From Gandjariella thermophila (lineage in GTDB: Bacteria > Actinomycetota > Actinomycetes > Mycobacteriales > Pseudonocardiaceae): a stretch of 64,000 nt of DNA. A program made the position numbers and the translations under genes. Below the pieces are notes generated by a model. That model was not told the DNA's origin. It saw only the letters and a program-made list of their open reading frames with translations, and did no database searches. How positions within the stretch are numbered: position 1 is the stretch's first letter; each line of letters opens with the position of its first letter. This document shows positions 7,627-16,704 of the stretch, piece by piece. The stretch is taken from the NCBI RefSeq assembly GCF_005405885.1, contig NZ_BJFL01000013.1:62001-126000 (forward strand), in the 5' to 3' direction.

Positions 7627-8859
7627 TCAGCTCCCGGTTCCGGCGGTGGCCCGGAACACCTGGGCCGCGCCGCCGCCGGCCGGGCTGACCAGTACCGCCG
7701 GGTCGGTGGCTGGCAGCCACACCGACTGCCCCCGGTGCAGGCACAGTTCCGGGCCGCCCTCGCTGGCCAGCCGCACCGATCCGGCGGTGCACAGCAGGAT
7801 CTGCGGGCCGCGGTGCTCGGCCCGCACCGGCCGGCCGCCGTGCCCGTCCGGCCATTCCATGCGGGACAGCTCGAACTCCCTCGCCGGGGTTCGGTAGACG
7901 TACAGGTGCGGGGCCACCGGCTCGCCGCGGAGCACCGGCATGTCGCCGCATGCGAAGTCCAGCACCCGCAGCAGTTCCGGCACGTCCACGTGCTTCGGGG
8001 TGAGCCCGCAGCGCAGGATGTTGTCGGAGTTGGCCAGGATCTCCACGCAGGTGCCGCGCAGGTAGGCGTGCAGGTTGCCGGCCGGCATGTAGGTGGCCTC
8101 GCCGGGTTGCAGCACGATCCGGTTGAGCAGCAGCGCGGCCAGCACCCCGGCGTCCCCGGGGTACGCCTCACCCAGCTCCAGCACGGTGCGGCACTCCAGG
8201 TCGAAGTCGCCGTGCTCCTTGACGTGCAGCACGCAGGCGTCCAGCACCTGCGGCAGCAGCCCGTCCAGCGCCGGCTGGGGCAGCGTGATCCAGGTGGTGA
8301 ACAGCGCGCGCAGCCCGTCCGCGTCCGGCTGGGCGGCCAGCAGTTCGGTGTAGACGGCCAGGTCCGGCACGTCCAGCGAGCGGAGCAGGTCCACGGTGCG
8401 GTGCGGGTCGCGGAACCCGGCCAGCGCGTCGAACTCGGTGAGCGCGCAGACCAGTTCCGGCTTGGCGGTCGGGTCCGGGTAGTTGCGGTTGGCCGCGTCC
8501 CGGGGAATACCGGCGGCCTCCTCCCGGGCGAAGCCCTCGGCGGCCTGCCGCGCGGACGGGTGGGCCTGCAGGCTCAGCGGCTCATCCGCGGCGAGCACCT
8601 TGAGCAGGAACGGCAGCCGGCCGTCCCAGCGGCGCGCGCACTCGGGGCCGAGCTGGCCGATCGGGTCGGCGCTGACCACCTCCAGCAGCGACACCTCGGT
8701 GCCGTCCGGCCGCAGCAGCCGGGACGGGTCGCCCGGGTGGGCACCCAGCCACAGCTCGGCCTCCGGGTGCGGTGCGGGCACCTGCTTGCCCAACAGGTCC
8801 GCGATCGCCGTACGCGACCCCCACGCGTACGGGCGCACCGCGTTGCGCAGCAACTCCAC
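7627..8859 (-). CDS. manA: Mannose-6-phosphate isomerase, class I
   Basis: 410 residues from the GTG at 8859, where VELLRNAVRPYAWGS matches the usual ManA N-terminus; a longer frame to 8940 is out of family. It interconverts fructose-6-P and mannose-6-P for GDP-mannose synthesis. Zinc ligands are visible in LQAHPS (Gln/His), KPELVCAL (Glu) and YMPAGNLHAY (His). The KHVDVPELLRVLDF block is typical. It is the last gene of the manB - Trm112-like - TobH - manA run, in the same order as Rv3257c to Rv3255c. Confidence 0.93.
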   Translation of the reverse strand: MELLRNAVRPYAWGSRTAIADLLGKQVPAPHPEAELWLGAHPGDPSRLLRPDGTEVSLLEVVSADPIGQLGPECARRWDGRLPFLLKVLAADEPLSLQAHPSARQAAEGFAREEAAGIPRDAANRNYPDPTAKPELVCALTEFDALAGFRDPHRTVDLLRSLDVPDLAVYTELLAAQPDADGLRALFTTWITLPQPALDGLLPQVLDACVLHVKEHGDFDLECRTVLELGEAYPGDAGVLAALLLNRIVLQPGEATYMPAGNLHAYLRGTCVEILANSDNILRCGLTPKHVDVPELLRVLDFACGDMPVLRGEPVAPHLYVYRTPAREFELSRMEWPDGHGGRPVRAEHRGPQILLCTAGSVRLASEGGPELCLHRGQSVWLPATDPAVLVSPAGGGAAQVFRATAGTGS

Positions 8860-8975
8860 TCTCCACTCACTCCCTCGTCGCCCCGGCAGGAGAAGCGGGC
8901 ACCGATGGAATTCCGCGCTGCCGGCCGGACAGCACACCACACCGCGACACGGCGGACCTCATCGCACCCCTTCCC

Positions 8976-10064
8976 TCACGCGCCGACCGGTGCGGGTGGC
9001 ACCGGCCCCCCGAGCGTGCCGGCGGCCAACCCCAGGTACAGGGCGGCCAGCTCGAACCGGAGGGCGAGCATCGCGGCGCACACCGCGTCGCCCCCGGAAA
9101 CCTCTTCGGCGGGCTCCATCAGGTCGGCACCGGGCAGGGCGTCCGAGGCCGCGCGCTTGGCGGCCTGCACCTCGGGGCCCTGCCGCACGGCGAGCAGTTG
9201 CACCCGAAGCACCGAGCCGCCGGACGGCTCCTCGTCCGGGTCGGCGAAGATGTCCGCGCCGGAGGTCGCCTGCCGCACCACGGCCCGGTACAGGCCGGAG
9301 CGGGTCATCGCCTGGGCGTAGCTGGCCGCGTCGCAGACCACGCCGGCAAACCCGGCCAGCGCGGCGGCGGCGCGGTGGGCGACCGCGGTGGCCACCGGGT
9401 CCAGACCCCACAGCAGCGGGGTGCGCTCGGCCAGCCGCAGCGCGATCGACTTGGCCGGGTTGACGAAGGACTCGTGCACCGGGTGGTCCCGTTCCGACTC
9501 CACGTCCAACTCGTCGGCCAGCACGTCGGTGTCGGTGCGCAGCAGGTCCAGCCCGTGCACCACGAGCAGGGCGGCGGTGAACGCGCGGGGGAAGGAGAAC
9601 CCGGGCGGCACCGGCACCCGGGACGGCAGCAGCGCCGCCCGGCCGGCGGCGGCCGCGGCGACCGGCCCCTCCTCCGGCGCGGTGAGCACCACCCGGGCGC
9701 CGCGCCGGCTGGCCCGGTCCACGGACTCGGCGAGCACGTCGTCGCCGGGGTCTTCGGTGTGCGCGACCACCACGTCCAGCGCGCCCACCCAGGTCGGGGC
9801 CGCGTCCGCGACCACCAGCGGCACCGGGCAGGACGCGCCGAGCAGCGCGGCGAGCAGCCCGGCCACCTCCGAACTCACCCCGGGGCGGGTGAGCAACACC
9901 AGCGCCCTCGGGCGGACGTCGAGCAGGCCGGCCAGGCCGGCCTCGGTCGCGGCCTCGGCGGTGGCGCGGACCTGCGCGCCGGCCGAAGCGCCCGCGCGGA
10001 GCAGGCCACCGGCGTCGTGGTCGGTCAGCCGCGCCGGATCGTCGAGCAGACTTTCGTCAAGCAC
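8976..10064 (-). CDS. TobH-like sugar-phosphate isomerase-fold protein (Rv3256c family)
   Basis: 362 residues from the GTG at 10064 (LDESLLDDPARL); a longer frame runs back into an intergenic repeat. It has alternating Rossmann/SIS-like strands, for example PRALVLLTRPGVSSEVAGLL, VPLVVADAAPTWVGALDVVVAHTEDPGDD and ARVVLTAPEEGPVA, reminiscent of bifunctional phosphoglucose/phosphomannose isomerases. The conserved neighbourhood between manB and manA makes a role in mannose metabolism likely, but I see no proven catalytic motif. Family naming rests on position and fold-like pattern. Confidence 0.75.
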   Translation of the reverse strand: MLDESLLDDPARLTDHDAGGLLRAGASAGAQVRATAEAATEAGLAGLLDVRPRALVLLTRPGVSSEVAGLLAALLGASCPVPLVVADAAPTWVGALDVVVAHTEDPGDDVLAESVDRASRRGARVVLTAPEEGPVAAAAAGRAALLPSRVPVPPGFSFPRAFTAALLVVHGLDLLRTDTDVLADELDVESERDHPVHESFVNPAKSIALRLAERTPLLWGLDPVATAVAHRAAAALAGFAGVVCDAASYAQAMTRSGLYRAVVRQATSGADIFADPDEEPSGGSVLRVQLLAVRQGPEVQAAKRAASDALPGADLMEPAEEVSGGDAVCAAMLALRFELAALYLGLAAGTLGGPVPPAPVGA

Positions 10065-10077
10065 GGTCCCACCGGCC

Positions 10078-10248
10078 TCAGTGCGTGTTCCGGAACGCGC
10101 ACCGCGATCGCGTCGCCCGGGCTCCGCCATGGTGTCGCATCCAGCGGCCATGCCGCATGGGGCGCCCCGCCGCCATCGCGGGGGCTTCGCCCAGGCGCGT
10201 TCCCGAACTCGTCATCGCAGATTCCTCCCGTCCTGGAACGCGCTGTCA
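10078..10248 (-). repeat. Dispersed intergenic repeat, copy A (171 bp)
   Basis: On the minus strand it starts at the TGACAG that includes the upstream gene's stop and ends at CACTGA, 13 nt before the TobH start. Inner blocks shared with copies at 49674-49844 and 53683-53819 include CTGCGATG, GGCGAAGCCCC, and GACGCGATCGCGG followed by GCGCGTTC. A 45-codon frame runs from the ATG at 10215 to the TGA at 10078. Its head MTSSGTRLGEAPA and its tail ATRSRCAF resemble frames in the other copies. Confidence 0.75.
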
Positions 10249-10500
10249 GGATGGCCCGTCGGTGGCGCCGGTCTCGGGCAGCACCGCCTCGTCCAGCAGC
10301 AGCACCGGGATGCCGTCCCGCACCGGGAACATCCGCCCGCAGGAGGTGCAGGTGAGGAACTCGGCGCCCGCCGAGGCGCCCTCTCCCCCCGAGGCGGCGG
10401 ACGACTCGGCGCCGGTCGCGGTACCCACCCGCAGCGGGGCGTGCTCGGGGCAGGGGCAGGCGAGGATGTCGAGCAGCCGCTGGTCGAGCTGGACGGTCAC
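10246..10500 (-). CDS. Trm112-like zinc-ribbon protein
   Basis: 84 residues of the Trm112/YcaR family: [15 protein letters not shown] at the N-terminus, [26 protein letters not shown] at the C-terminus. The paired Cys motifs would bind one zinc. Between them is an Ala/Ser/Gly insertion (~residues 28-45). In eukaryotes Trm112 activates methyltransferases; bacterial roles are unclear. It lies between manB and TobH in the mannose operon. Its stop coincides with the first bases of intergenic repeat copy A. Confidence 0.85.
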   Translation of the reverse strand: MTVQLDQRLLDILACPCPEHAPLRVGTATGAESSAASGGEGASAGAEFLTCTSCGRMFPVRDGIPVLLLDEAVLPETGATDGPS

Positions 10501-10559
10501 GGTTCCTCCTCAAACGTCCTCGACATGTCCTGCGGGGCCGCCGGTGCGCTCGGCACGGG

Positions 10560-11945
10560 TCAGCCACGGACGACGGCAAGTACCTCGTCGCGCAGGGCGG
10601 CAACCGCGTCCGCGTCGGGCGCCTCGATGTTCAGCCGCAGCAGCGGCTCGGTGTTGGACGGGCGCAGGTTGAACCACGACCCGTCCGGCAGTTCGACGGT
10701 CAGCCCGTCCAACTCGTCGACCTGCACACCCTCCCGGCCGGCGAACGCGTCCTTGACCGCGAGCATGCGCGCGACCTGGTCGTCCACCGTGGAGTTGATC
10801 TCGCCGGACGCCGCGTACCGGGAGTAGGCGGCCATCAGCTCCGACAGCGGCCGGTTCTGCTCGCCGAGCGCGGCGAGCACGTGCAGCGCGGCGAGCATGC
10901 CCGAGTCGGCCCGCCAGAAGTCGCGGAAGTAGTAGTGCGCGGAGTGCTCGCCACCGAAGATGGCGCCGGTCTCGGCCATCCGCGCCTTGATGAACGAGTG
11001 CCCGACCCGGGTGCGCACCGGCTTGCCGCCGTGCTCGGCGACGATCTCCGGCACCGCCTTGGACGTGATCAGGTTGTGGATGATCGTCGCGCCCGGCTCC
11101 TTGGCCAGCTCGCGCACGGCGACCAGCGCGGTGATCGCGCTCGGCGCGACCGGGTCGCCCTTCTCGTCCACGACGAAGCAGCGGTCCGCGTCGCCGTCGA
11201 AGGCCACACCCGCGTCCGCGCCGATCTCGCGCACCTTGGCCTGCAGATCCACCAGGTTCTTCGGATCCAGCGGGTTGGCCTCGTGGTTGGGGAAGGTGCC
11301 GTCCAGCTCGAAGTACATCGGCACGACCTCGACGGGCAGGCCCTCGAACACCGCGGGGACGGTGTGCCCGGCCATCCCGTTGCCGGCGTCCACCGCGATC
11401 TTCAGCGGCCGGGTGTTCTTGAGGTCGACCAGCTCGTGCAGGTAGGCGGCGTACTCAGCGAGCATGTTCCGCGTGCTGACGGAACCCTTGGTGCCGGCCT
11501 CGGCGAGCGCGCCCTCCTCCACCGAGGCACGGATCTCGGCGAGCCCGCTGTCCTGGCCGACCGGCGCGGCGCCGGCCCGGCAGAGCTTGATCCCGTTATA
11601 CCGGGCGGGGTTGTGGCTGGCGGTGAACATCGCGCCGGGGCGGTCCAGCCGGCCGGAGGCGAAGTACAGCATGTCGGTGCTGGCCAGGCCGATGTTGACG
11701 ACGTCGACGCCCTGGCCGGTGACGCCATCGGCGAACGCCTCAGCCAGGCCGGGCGAGGACTCCCGCATGTCGTGGCCGATCACCACCGCCGGGCCGTCCA
11801 CCAGCCGCGCGAACGCGGCCCCGATGCCGCGGGCGACCTCGGCGTCGAGCTGCTCGCCGACGACCCCGCGGATGTCGTACGCCTTGACGATGGCGGACAG
11901 GTCGCGCACGCCTTCTCCCGATTCGCTCGCCTGGTTACTTGACAT
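10560..11945 (-). CDS. manB: Phosphomannomutase / phosphoglucomutase
   Basis: About 461 residues from the ATG at 11945 (an alternative is at 11957). It interconverts mannose-6-P and mannose-1-P, feeding ManC. Alpha-D-phosphohexomutase signatures are in order: the start block YDIRGVVGEQLD; the phosphoserine loop TASHNPARYNGIKL near residue 105; the Mg2+ loop DGDADRCF near 250; the sugar-binding GGEHSAHYYF near 330; and the phosphate-binding RPSNTEPLLRL near 435. It heads the mannose operon and corresponds in position to Rv3257c. Confidence 0.95.
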   Translation of the reverse strand: MSSNQASESGEGVRDLSAIVKAYDIRGVVGEQLDAEVARGIGAAFARLVDGPAVVIGHDMRESSPGLAEAFADGVTGQGVDVVNIGLASTDMLYFASGRLDRPGAMFTASHNPARYNGIKLCRAGAAPVGQDSGLAEIRASVEEGALAEAGTKGSVSTRNMLAEYAAYLHELVDLKNTRPLKIAVDAGNGMAGHTVPAVFEGLPVEVVPMYFELDGTFPNHEANPLDPKNLVDLQAKVREIGADAGVAFDGDADRCFVVDEKGDPVAPSAITALVAVRELAKEPGATIIHNLITSKAVPEIVAEHGGKPVRTRVGHSFIKARMAETGAIFGGEHSAHYYFRDFWRADSGMLAALHVLAALGEQNRPLSELMAAYSRYAASGEINSTVDDQVARMLAVKDAFAGREGVQVDELDGLTVELPDGSWFNLRPSNTEPLLRLNIEAPDADAVAALRDEVLAVVRG

Positions 11946-12062
11946 CGCCGCACCCACACTGCTCCCGATGAGAGCGTACCGGCGTGACGGTCACCGCCGT
12001 GTTGGGTGGACCGAAGGTGCGCCAGCCGTAACGATTCCGGCTCGCGCCTGTGACTCGGGTGG

Positions 12063-12425
12063 TCAGTCGTCCACCGGGTCTGGAAGGACGCGGAGGTGGC
12101 CGCGCCGACCACTGCCGCCCGAGCCGGGCTCCGGTGGGTCGACCGGGCGGTCCGCCCTTCCGGCCTCACGTACCGCCTCGGCCAGTGCGGTCAAGTCGTC
12201 CACCGTGGGCTGCGGGAGGGAGAACTCGCCCTCGTGCCGGACGACCTCCCAGCCCCGGGGAACCGTGAGCCGCAACGCGTGTTGCTCGCAGAGATCGTAG
12301 CTGTGCGGCTCTGAGTAGGTGGCCAGTGGCCCGACCACGGCCGTCGAGTCGGCATAGGCGTACGTGAGCGTGGCGACGGCCGGGTTCGTGCACCCGGTCC
12401 GCGAGCACCTTCTCACGCTCCGCAC
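12063..12425 (-). CDS. DUF3499 zinc-finger-like protein (Rv3258c family)
   Basis: 120 residues from the GTG at 12425 (RSVRRCSRTGC). A long in-frame extension to 12941 is antisense to the next gene and is not credible. Conserved Cys/His positions RRCSRTGC and YDLCEQHALRL suggest a single zinc site. The C-terminus is Pro/Gly-rich. The function of DUF3499 is unknown; it is one of the actinobacterial signature proteins found between manB and whiB2. It is divergent from the metallopeptidase-like gene. Confidence 0.85.
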   Translation of the reverse strand: MRSVRRCSRTGCTNPAVATLTYAYADSTAVVGPLATYSEPHSYDLCEQHALRLTVPRGWEVVRHEGEFSLPQPTVDDLTALAEAVREAGRADRPVDPPEPGSGGSGRRGHLRVLPDPVDD

Positions 12426-12519
12426 GATCAGCGACGATAGCGCGTCCGCGGGTCCGGGCGGTGAAGGGACGCGCGCGACACGCGGCCGCGTACGCTTTGT
12501 CCGTGGTGATGTGCCAGTG

Positions 12520-12981
12520 GTGACCGCTCGTGGTTCCCGGCGCCGGGTGCGCCGCCGCCGCGACCGACACGGTCGTGGCCTGCGTGGACCGCTGTACCCG
12601 GCCACCCTGCCCGCCGCCCGCACCAGGGCCGAACGGTTCGACGCGCTGGTGCTGGAGGCGCTCGACCCGATCGAGGCCAGGTGGCGCACCGAGTTGACCC
12701 AGTTGGACGTGGCCGTGGACGACGTTCCGGACGTCCGTGAGCAGGCGTTCACCCCGGACGAGGGCGTGGTCGAGGACGCCGACGTGCCGCTGGCCCGGCT
12801 GGTCCCCGCCGGCGTGGACCGCAGGGGCGTGCCGACCAGGGCGCGGATCGTGCTGTATCGGCGGCCGCTGGAGGCCCGTGCGCGGGACGGCGCCGACCTC
12901 GCCGACCTGGTGCACGACGTGCTGGTCGAGCAAGTCGCCAACTACCTCGGCCTGGACCCGGACATCATCGACGGCGACTAA
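12520..12981 (+). CDS. Minimal zincin-like metallopeptidase family protein (Rv3259 family)
   Basis: About 153 residues from a GTG at 12520; starts at 12511 and 12517 are equally possible. A very basic N-terminus (RRRVRRRRDRHGRG) is followed by FDALVLEALDPIE and, near the C-terminus, ADLVHDVLVEQVANYLGLDPD. The family is named for a minimal zincin fold with HExxH. At the matching place this protein has VEQVA, so the zinc-binding His/Glu set is degenerate, as I believe is common in actinobacterial members. It is divergent from DUF3499. Function unknown. Confidence 0.75.
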   Translation: MTARGSRRRVRRRRDRHGRGLRGPLYPATLPAARTRAERFDALVLEALDPIEARWRTELTQLDVAVDDVPDVREQAFTPDEGVVEDADVPLARLVPAGVDRRGVPTRARIVLYRRPLEARARDGADLADLVHDVLVEQVANYLGLDPDIIDGD

Positions 12982-13112
12982 CCCGGGCGACCGGCACCGA
13001 CGGCGGACGGTCCGCCCCCGGCGGACAGCGGGCGTCGTCGTGACCGGTCGGGCGAGTCCTTCGGTAACCGGCCGGTCGGGGCGCAGGCTGCCGGTCGGCC
13101 CCGGGTAAAACG

Positions 13113-13130
13113 CGTTCAGCGGGCTGAACG
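13113..13130. terminator. Palindrome between convergent genes, copy 1
   Basis: A 7-bp perfect stem (CGTTCAG / CTGAACG) around a CGGG loop. The same 18-nt core recurs at 13156-13173. It sits between the plus-strand metallopeptidase-like gene and the minus-strand glycosyltransferase, where a bidirectional terminator is expected. No T-tract follows. Confidence 0.5.
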
Positions 13131-13152
13131 GCAATTCGGAAAGCGCGCGAAG

Positions 13153-13176
13153 CCCCGTTCAGCGGGCTGAACGGGG
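13153..13176. terminator. Palindrome copy 2, spanning the glycosyltransferase stop codon
   Basis: A 10-bp perfect stem (CCCCGTTCAG / CTGAACGGGG) with loop CGGG. It repeats the 18-nt core of the palindrome 40 bp away. The TGA of the giant glycosyltransferase (13161-13159) lies in the stem and loop, so the last codons of that gene are part of the hairpin. Likely an intrinsic terminator of the GC-rich, T-less actinobacterial kind. Confidence 0.5.
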
Positions 13177-16100
13177 GCGGCCGGGGACGGCGGTGAGCAC
13201 GGTGAACAGCGCGGCCGCGGCCTGGACGAGCAGCAGCACGTCGCGCAGCGAGGCCGGGTAGTCGATGCGGACCTCGGACGCCGTGGCCGGCAGCGGCACG
13301 GCGACCAGGTGCGCCCAGGCCGTCACGGTCGGGGTGGGCCGCCCGTCCACCATGGCCGACCAGCCGCTCTCCTCCTCGGCGGCGAGCACCAGCAGCCGGC
13401 CGGCCGGGCCGCCGGAGACGTGCAGCGCGAGGTCCGGCAGCGCGGCGTCCACCGGGGCGATGCCGGCCGCGTTCGGCTCGGCGGGCGGCTGACCGCCCGC
13501 CCCGCCCCGGGCCCGCTCGGCCAGTTCCGGGCCGAGCAGCACCACCTGGCGGCCGGTGAGCAGCAGCCGCAGCACCGGCCGGCCATCCGAGGTCACGCCG
13601 GCCGCGGACACCGCGTCGGGCGCGGCCGCGCCCAACCGGTCCGCGCTCGCCGCGTCCGGCATGACCAGGAACGCCACGTCCGCGGCGGCCAGGTAGCCGA
13701 GGGCGACCCTGGCCCGGCTGCCGCCCTCGGTCAGCGCGCCGCGCAGTTGCTCGGTGCGCTCGGCGAAGCCGGGCACCGGGGCGAGGTCGTCGTCGCCGAA
13801 CGCGGGCATCCGGCCGGCCGCCTGCCGGCTCGGTTCGCCGCCCGCGGCGAGCACCAGCACGGATCGTCCACCGCCGGCCAGGTCCGCGGTGATCGGGGCG
13901 GGCGGCCGCACCCCGCCGCCGGTGCGCAGCGGGCCCTGGCGGCCGGCGACCGCCCCGCCCAGCGCCATGGCGAGCACCGCGAGCGCACCCAGCCCGGCGA
14001 CCAGCCGGCGGACGGCCGGCCCGGAGGGCAGCAACCGGCCCCGCACCCCGCGCCCGCACGCGGCCAGCACCGACCACAGCAGGCCGGCGCCGACCACCAG
14101 CAGTGGCGCACCGGTCCAGCCGTACCGTGCGTCCCCGCCGGTCAGCGGCACCGCCGGAACCGCCCACACAGCCGCGGTGGCCAGCACCCCGAGCAGGGCC
14201 ACCGCGACGCCGGGTAGCGCCGCGGGCGTCGGCCGCAACACCAGCGCGAGCAGCGCGGCGACCACCACCAGCGCGCCGAGCAGCGGAACGGCGCCCGGCC
14301 CTCCCGGCTGCAGCGCGAGCAGGCCCGGCCCGGCGGCGGGCGAGCCGGCCGGCTGCGCGCCGACCCCGTGCAGCACCACGCCGGGGTGCTGCAGCACCAC
14401 CGCCGGCCAGGGCAGCAGCAGCGCCACGGGCAGCAACACCATGGCGAACAGCGCGATCACCCGGCGCCGGCCATCCCCGGGGCGGCCTGGTACGGCGACA
14501 AACCCGACCAGGGCAACGGCCAGCAGCACCAGGTACACCAGCGGGGCGAACGCGCCGATCACCGCCAGGCCGAGCGCGGTGGCGGACACCGGGGCCAGCC
14601 AGGACGGCTGCCGCTCGGCTGTGGTCCCCGGGCGGAGCACGGCCACCACCCCGGCCAGCACCAGCGGGGTGAGCACGTGCGCCACCACGGCGTCCAGCCG
14701 CCCCTGGGCCACCGCGGCGGTGGCCGGCGGCAGCAGCCCATAGGCTGCGGCGACGAGCGCGCGGACCGGCCGGGACACCCGCACCCGCCGGGTGGCGGCG
14801 TAGGCGGAGACGGCGGCCAGTGGGGCGTCGCCGAGCAGCAGCACGGCCACCGCGGCGGGCGGGCCGCCGAACGGGGCGAGCAGCGTGCCCAGCACGCCCA
14901 GCACGGCGAGCGCGGCCGGGGCGGGCGCCCCGGTGCCACCCGAGGTGGGGTGCCAGGCCGCCAGGTACGCCGACCAGGTGGCGGACAGGCCCGGCACCGG
15001 GAGCAGCCGCCCGCCGGCCAGATCGGTGCCCAGCCGGTGCGCGTTCGCCACCAGCGCCACCACGGCGAGCCCGGCGACCAGCAGCACCGGCGGGGCGAGC
15101 AGCAACTGCCGCGCCACCCGCCACCGGTCGACCTCGACCAGCACCAGGTCCGGGGTCTCCTGCGCGGGTGCGCCGCGCGGCCGGGGCGAGGGTCGGGGCC
15201 GGGGGCTGGGTCGCAGCCCGGCCGGCAGGGTGCCCTCGGTGAACACCGGCACCGCCACCGTGGTGGTCGGCCGGCGCAACCCGGCGGGGCGGCGGGTGCC
15301 GCGTCCCCGGCGCACCGCGCCCGCGGGCAGCGCGTCGGGTCCGACCGGGCGGCGGTACCCGGCCCGCTCGTCCTCCGGGGTCAGCCACACGGCGTGCTGG
15401 TCGTCGGCGGGCAGCCGGCCGAGCGCGACATCCGCCCGGACCCGTTGCCGGACCAGGTGCGCCAGGCCGCCGCGGACCACGTTGCGCAGCCGGGTGAGCC
15501 GGCTGGTGAATAGGCCACGGACGTTGCGCTCGCCGCGGGTGATGGTGGTCCGCCGGCTGCGGCGGCCGGCGAGCAGCCGGGCCCGCCCGCCGGCCAGGTA
15601 GGCCAGCGCGGCCAACTCGCCGCGCGCCTCGGTGGGCCGCAGCAGCAGCGCGAAGCCGAGCGCGCGGAGCAGAACGAGCGCCGCCAGCCGGGGCACGCCG
15701 AGCAGGAACGACACCGTGGAGCAGTTGACCAGGAAGGTGCGCAGGCCGTGCGCGCGGGCCACGGCGTACCGGGACGGGCCTGGCCGGGCCACGGTCGCGT
15801 CCAGCCGGCGCAGTCCCCTGCTCGCCGCCCTGGCGTGGCGCAGCCGCGCGGAGGGCACGCACAGCACCAGGTGCCCCGCCTGGTTGACCCGCCAGCCGAA
15901 GTCGAGGTCGTCGCGCAGCAGCGGCAGCGCCGGGTCGTAGCCGCCGAGCCGCTGCCACACCTCCAGGCGCACCAGCGAACCGGCCGAGCCGACCGCGAGC
16001 ACCTCGGTGTTGCGCTCGAACCGCGCCTCGTCCCCGCCGTCATCGCTCGTGCCGGTACCGACGCTCTGGGTGCCGCCGGCGTCGATGTCCGGGTGGAACC

Positions 16101-16659
16101 GGCTCCAGTCCAGTTCGGTCGGGCCGATGCCGGTCTGCAGGTGCCCGGAGGCGTCTGTGGACAGTCCCGCCTCGACGATCAGCCGCGAGTCGGACCAGTC
16201 CAGGCAGAGCGGGCCGAGCAGTGCGGCGGAGGGTGACACCTCGGCCACGGTGAGCAGCGCGGCCAGGCAGTCCGGCTCCGGCGCGCAGTCGTCGTGCAGC
16301 AGCCACAGCCATCCGCCGGGATCGCCCCAGCGCTGCACGGCGTGCTGCACCGCGGCCCGCACCGCGGCGCCGAAACCGGTGCCGCGCGGCAGGGTCAGCA
16401 CGCCGTCGAGCACGCGCTCCGGACCGTCCGCAGCGTCGGCGAGGATCTTCGGGGTGCGGTCGGTGGAACCGGTGTCCACCGCGATCACGTGCCTGGGCCG
16501 CAGCCGCAGGTGCCGCAACGCGGAGAGGGCCGGGTACAGCCAGGGTTCACCGTCGTGGCAGACCAGCACGGCGAGCACGGGCGCGGTACGGAGCCGGGGC
16601 AGGGGTCGGCTGTGCGGCAAACGGCCACTCCTCGCTCGCAGGCGGCGTTGCCGCATCAC
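13159..16659 (-). CDS. Giant GT2 glycosyltransferase with multi-pass membrane domain
   Basis: 1166 residues. A family-2 glycosyltransferase domain fills ~28-300: VLVCHDGEPWLYPALSAL, HVIAVDTGSTDRTP, LLHDDCAPEPD, RDDLDFGWRVNQAG. Then a basic linker, about a dozen or more hydrophobic segments (~510-1000), and a C-terminal extracytoplasmic portion. By family it adds a sugar from a nucleotide or polyprenyl donor to a lipid-linked or exported glycan; donor and acceptor are unknown. It sits between the Rv3259-like gene and whiB2. I do not know a counterpart there in M. tuberculosis. The second ATG (16656) is equally possible. Confidence 0.82.
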   Translation of the reverse strand: MMRQRRLRARSGRLPHSRPLPRLRTAPVLAVLVCHDGEPWLYPALSALRHLRLRPRHVIAVDTGSTDRTPKILADAADGPERVLDGVLTLPRGTGFGAAVRAAVQHAVQRWGDPGGWLWLLHDDCAPEPDCLAALLTVAEVSPSAALLGPLCLDWSDSRLIVEAGLSTDASGHLQTGIGPTELDWSRFHPDIDAGGTQSVGTGTSDDGGDEARFERNTEVLAVGSAGSLVRLEVWQRLGGYDPALPLLRDDLDFGWRVNQAGHLVLCVPSARLRHARAASRGLRRLDATVARPGPSRYAVARAHGLRTFLVNCSTVSFLLGVPRLAALVLLRALGFALLLRPTEARGELAALAYLAGGRARLLAGRRSRRTTITRGERNVRGLFTSRLTRLRNVVRGGLAHLVRQRVRADVALGRLPADDQHAVWLTPEDERAGYRRPVGPDALPAGAVRRGRGTRRPAGLRRPTTTVAVPVFTEGTLPAGLRPSPRPRPSPRPRGAPAQETPDLVLVEVDRWRVARQLLLAPPVLLVAGLAVVALVANAHRLGTDLAGGRLLPVPGLSATWSAYLAAWHPTSGGTGAPAPAALAVLGVLGTLLAPFGGPPAAVAVLLLGDAPLAAVSAYAATRRVRVSRPVRALVAAAYGLLPPATAAVAQGRLDAVVAHVLTPLVLAGVVAVLRPGTTAERQPSWLAPVSATALGLAVIGAFAPLVYLVLLAVALVGFVAVPGRPGDGRRRVIALFAMVLLPVALLLPWPAVVLQHPGVVLHGVGAQPAGSPAAGPGLLALQPGGPGAVPLLGALVVVAALLALVLRPTPAALPGVAVALLGVLATAAVWAVPAVPLTGGDARYGWTGAPLLVVGAGLLWSVLAACGRGVRGRLLPSGPAVRRLVAGLGALAVLAMALGGAVAGRQGPLRTGGGVRPPAPITADLAGGGRSVLVLAAGGEPSRQAAGRMPAFGDDDLAPVPGFAERTEQLRGALTEGGSRARVALGYLAAADVAFLVMPDAASADRLGAAAPDAVSAAGVTSDGRPVLRLLLTGRQVVLLGPELAERARGGAGGQPPAEPNAAGIAPVDAALPDLALHVSGGPAGRLLVLAAEEESGWSAMVDGRPTPTVTAWAHLVAVPLPATASEVRIDYPASLRDVLLLVQAAAALFTVLTAVPGRPRSAR

Positions 16660-16704
16660 GGTACGACGGAGTGGCCGGTTGCCGATCAGCCGGACACGGG
16701 GTCG

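Noticed and set aside
8860..8940. 27-residue N-terminal extension of manA
   Set aside because: The Cys/Pro-rich extension is unlike the family; the GTG at 8859 begins the conserved RNAVRPYAWGS segment.
12426..12941. Long N-terminal extension of DUF3499
   Set aside because: Antisense to the metallopeptidase-like gene; family members start at RRCSRTGC.
12965..15958. 997-codon minus-strand frame, Arg/Ala/Gly-rich
   Set aside because: Out-of-frame shadow of the giant glycosyltransferase, with no motif and no start signal.
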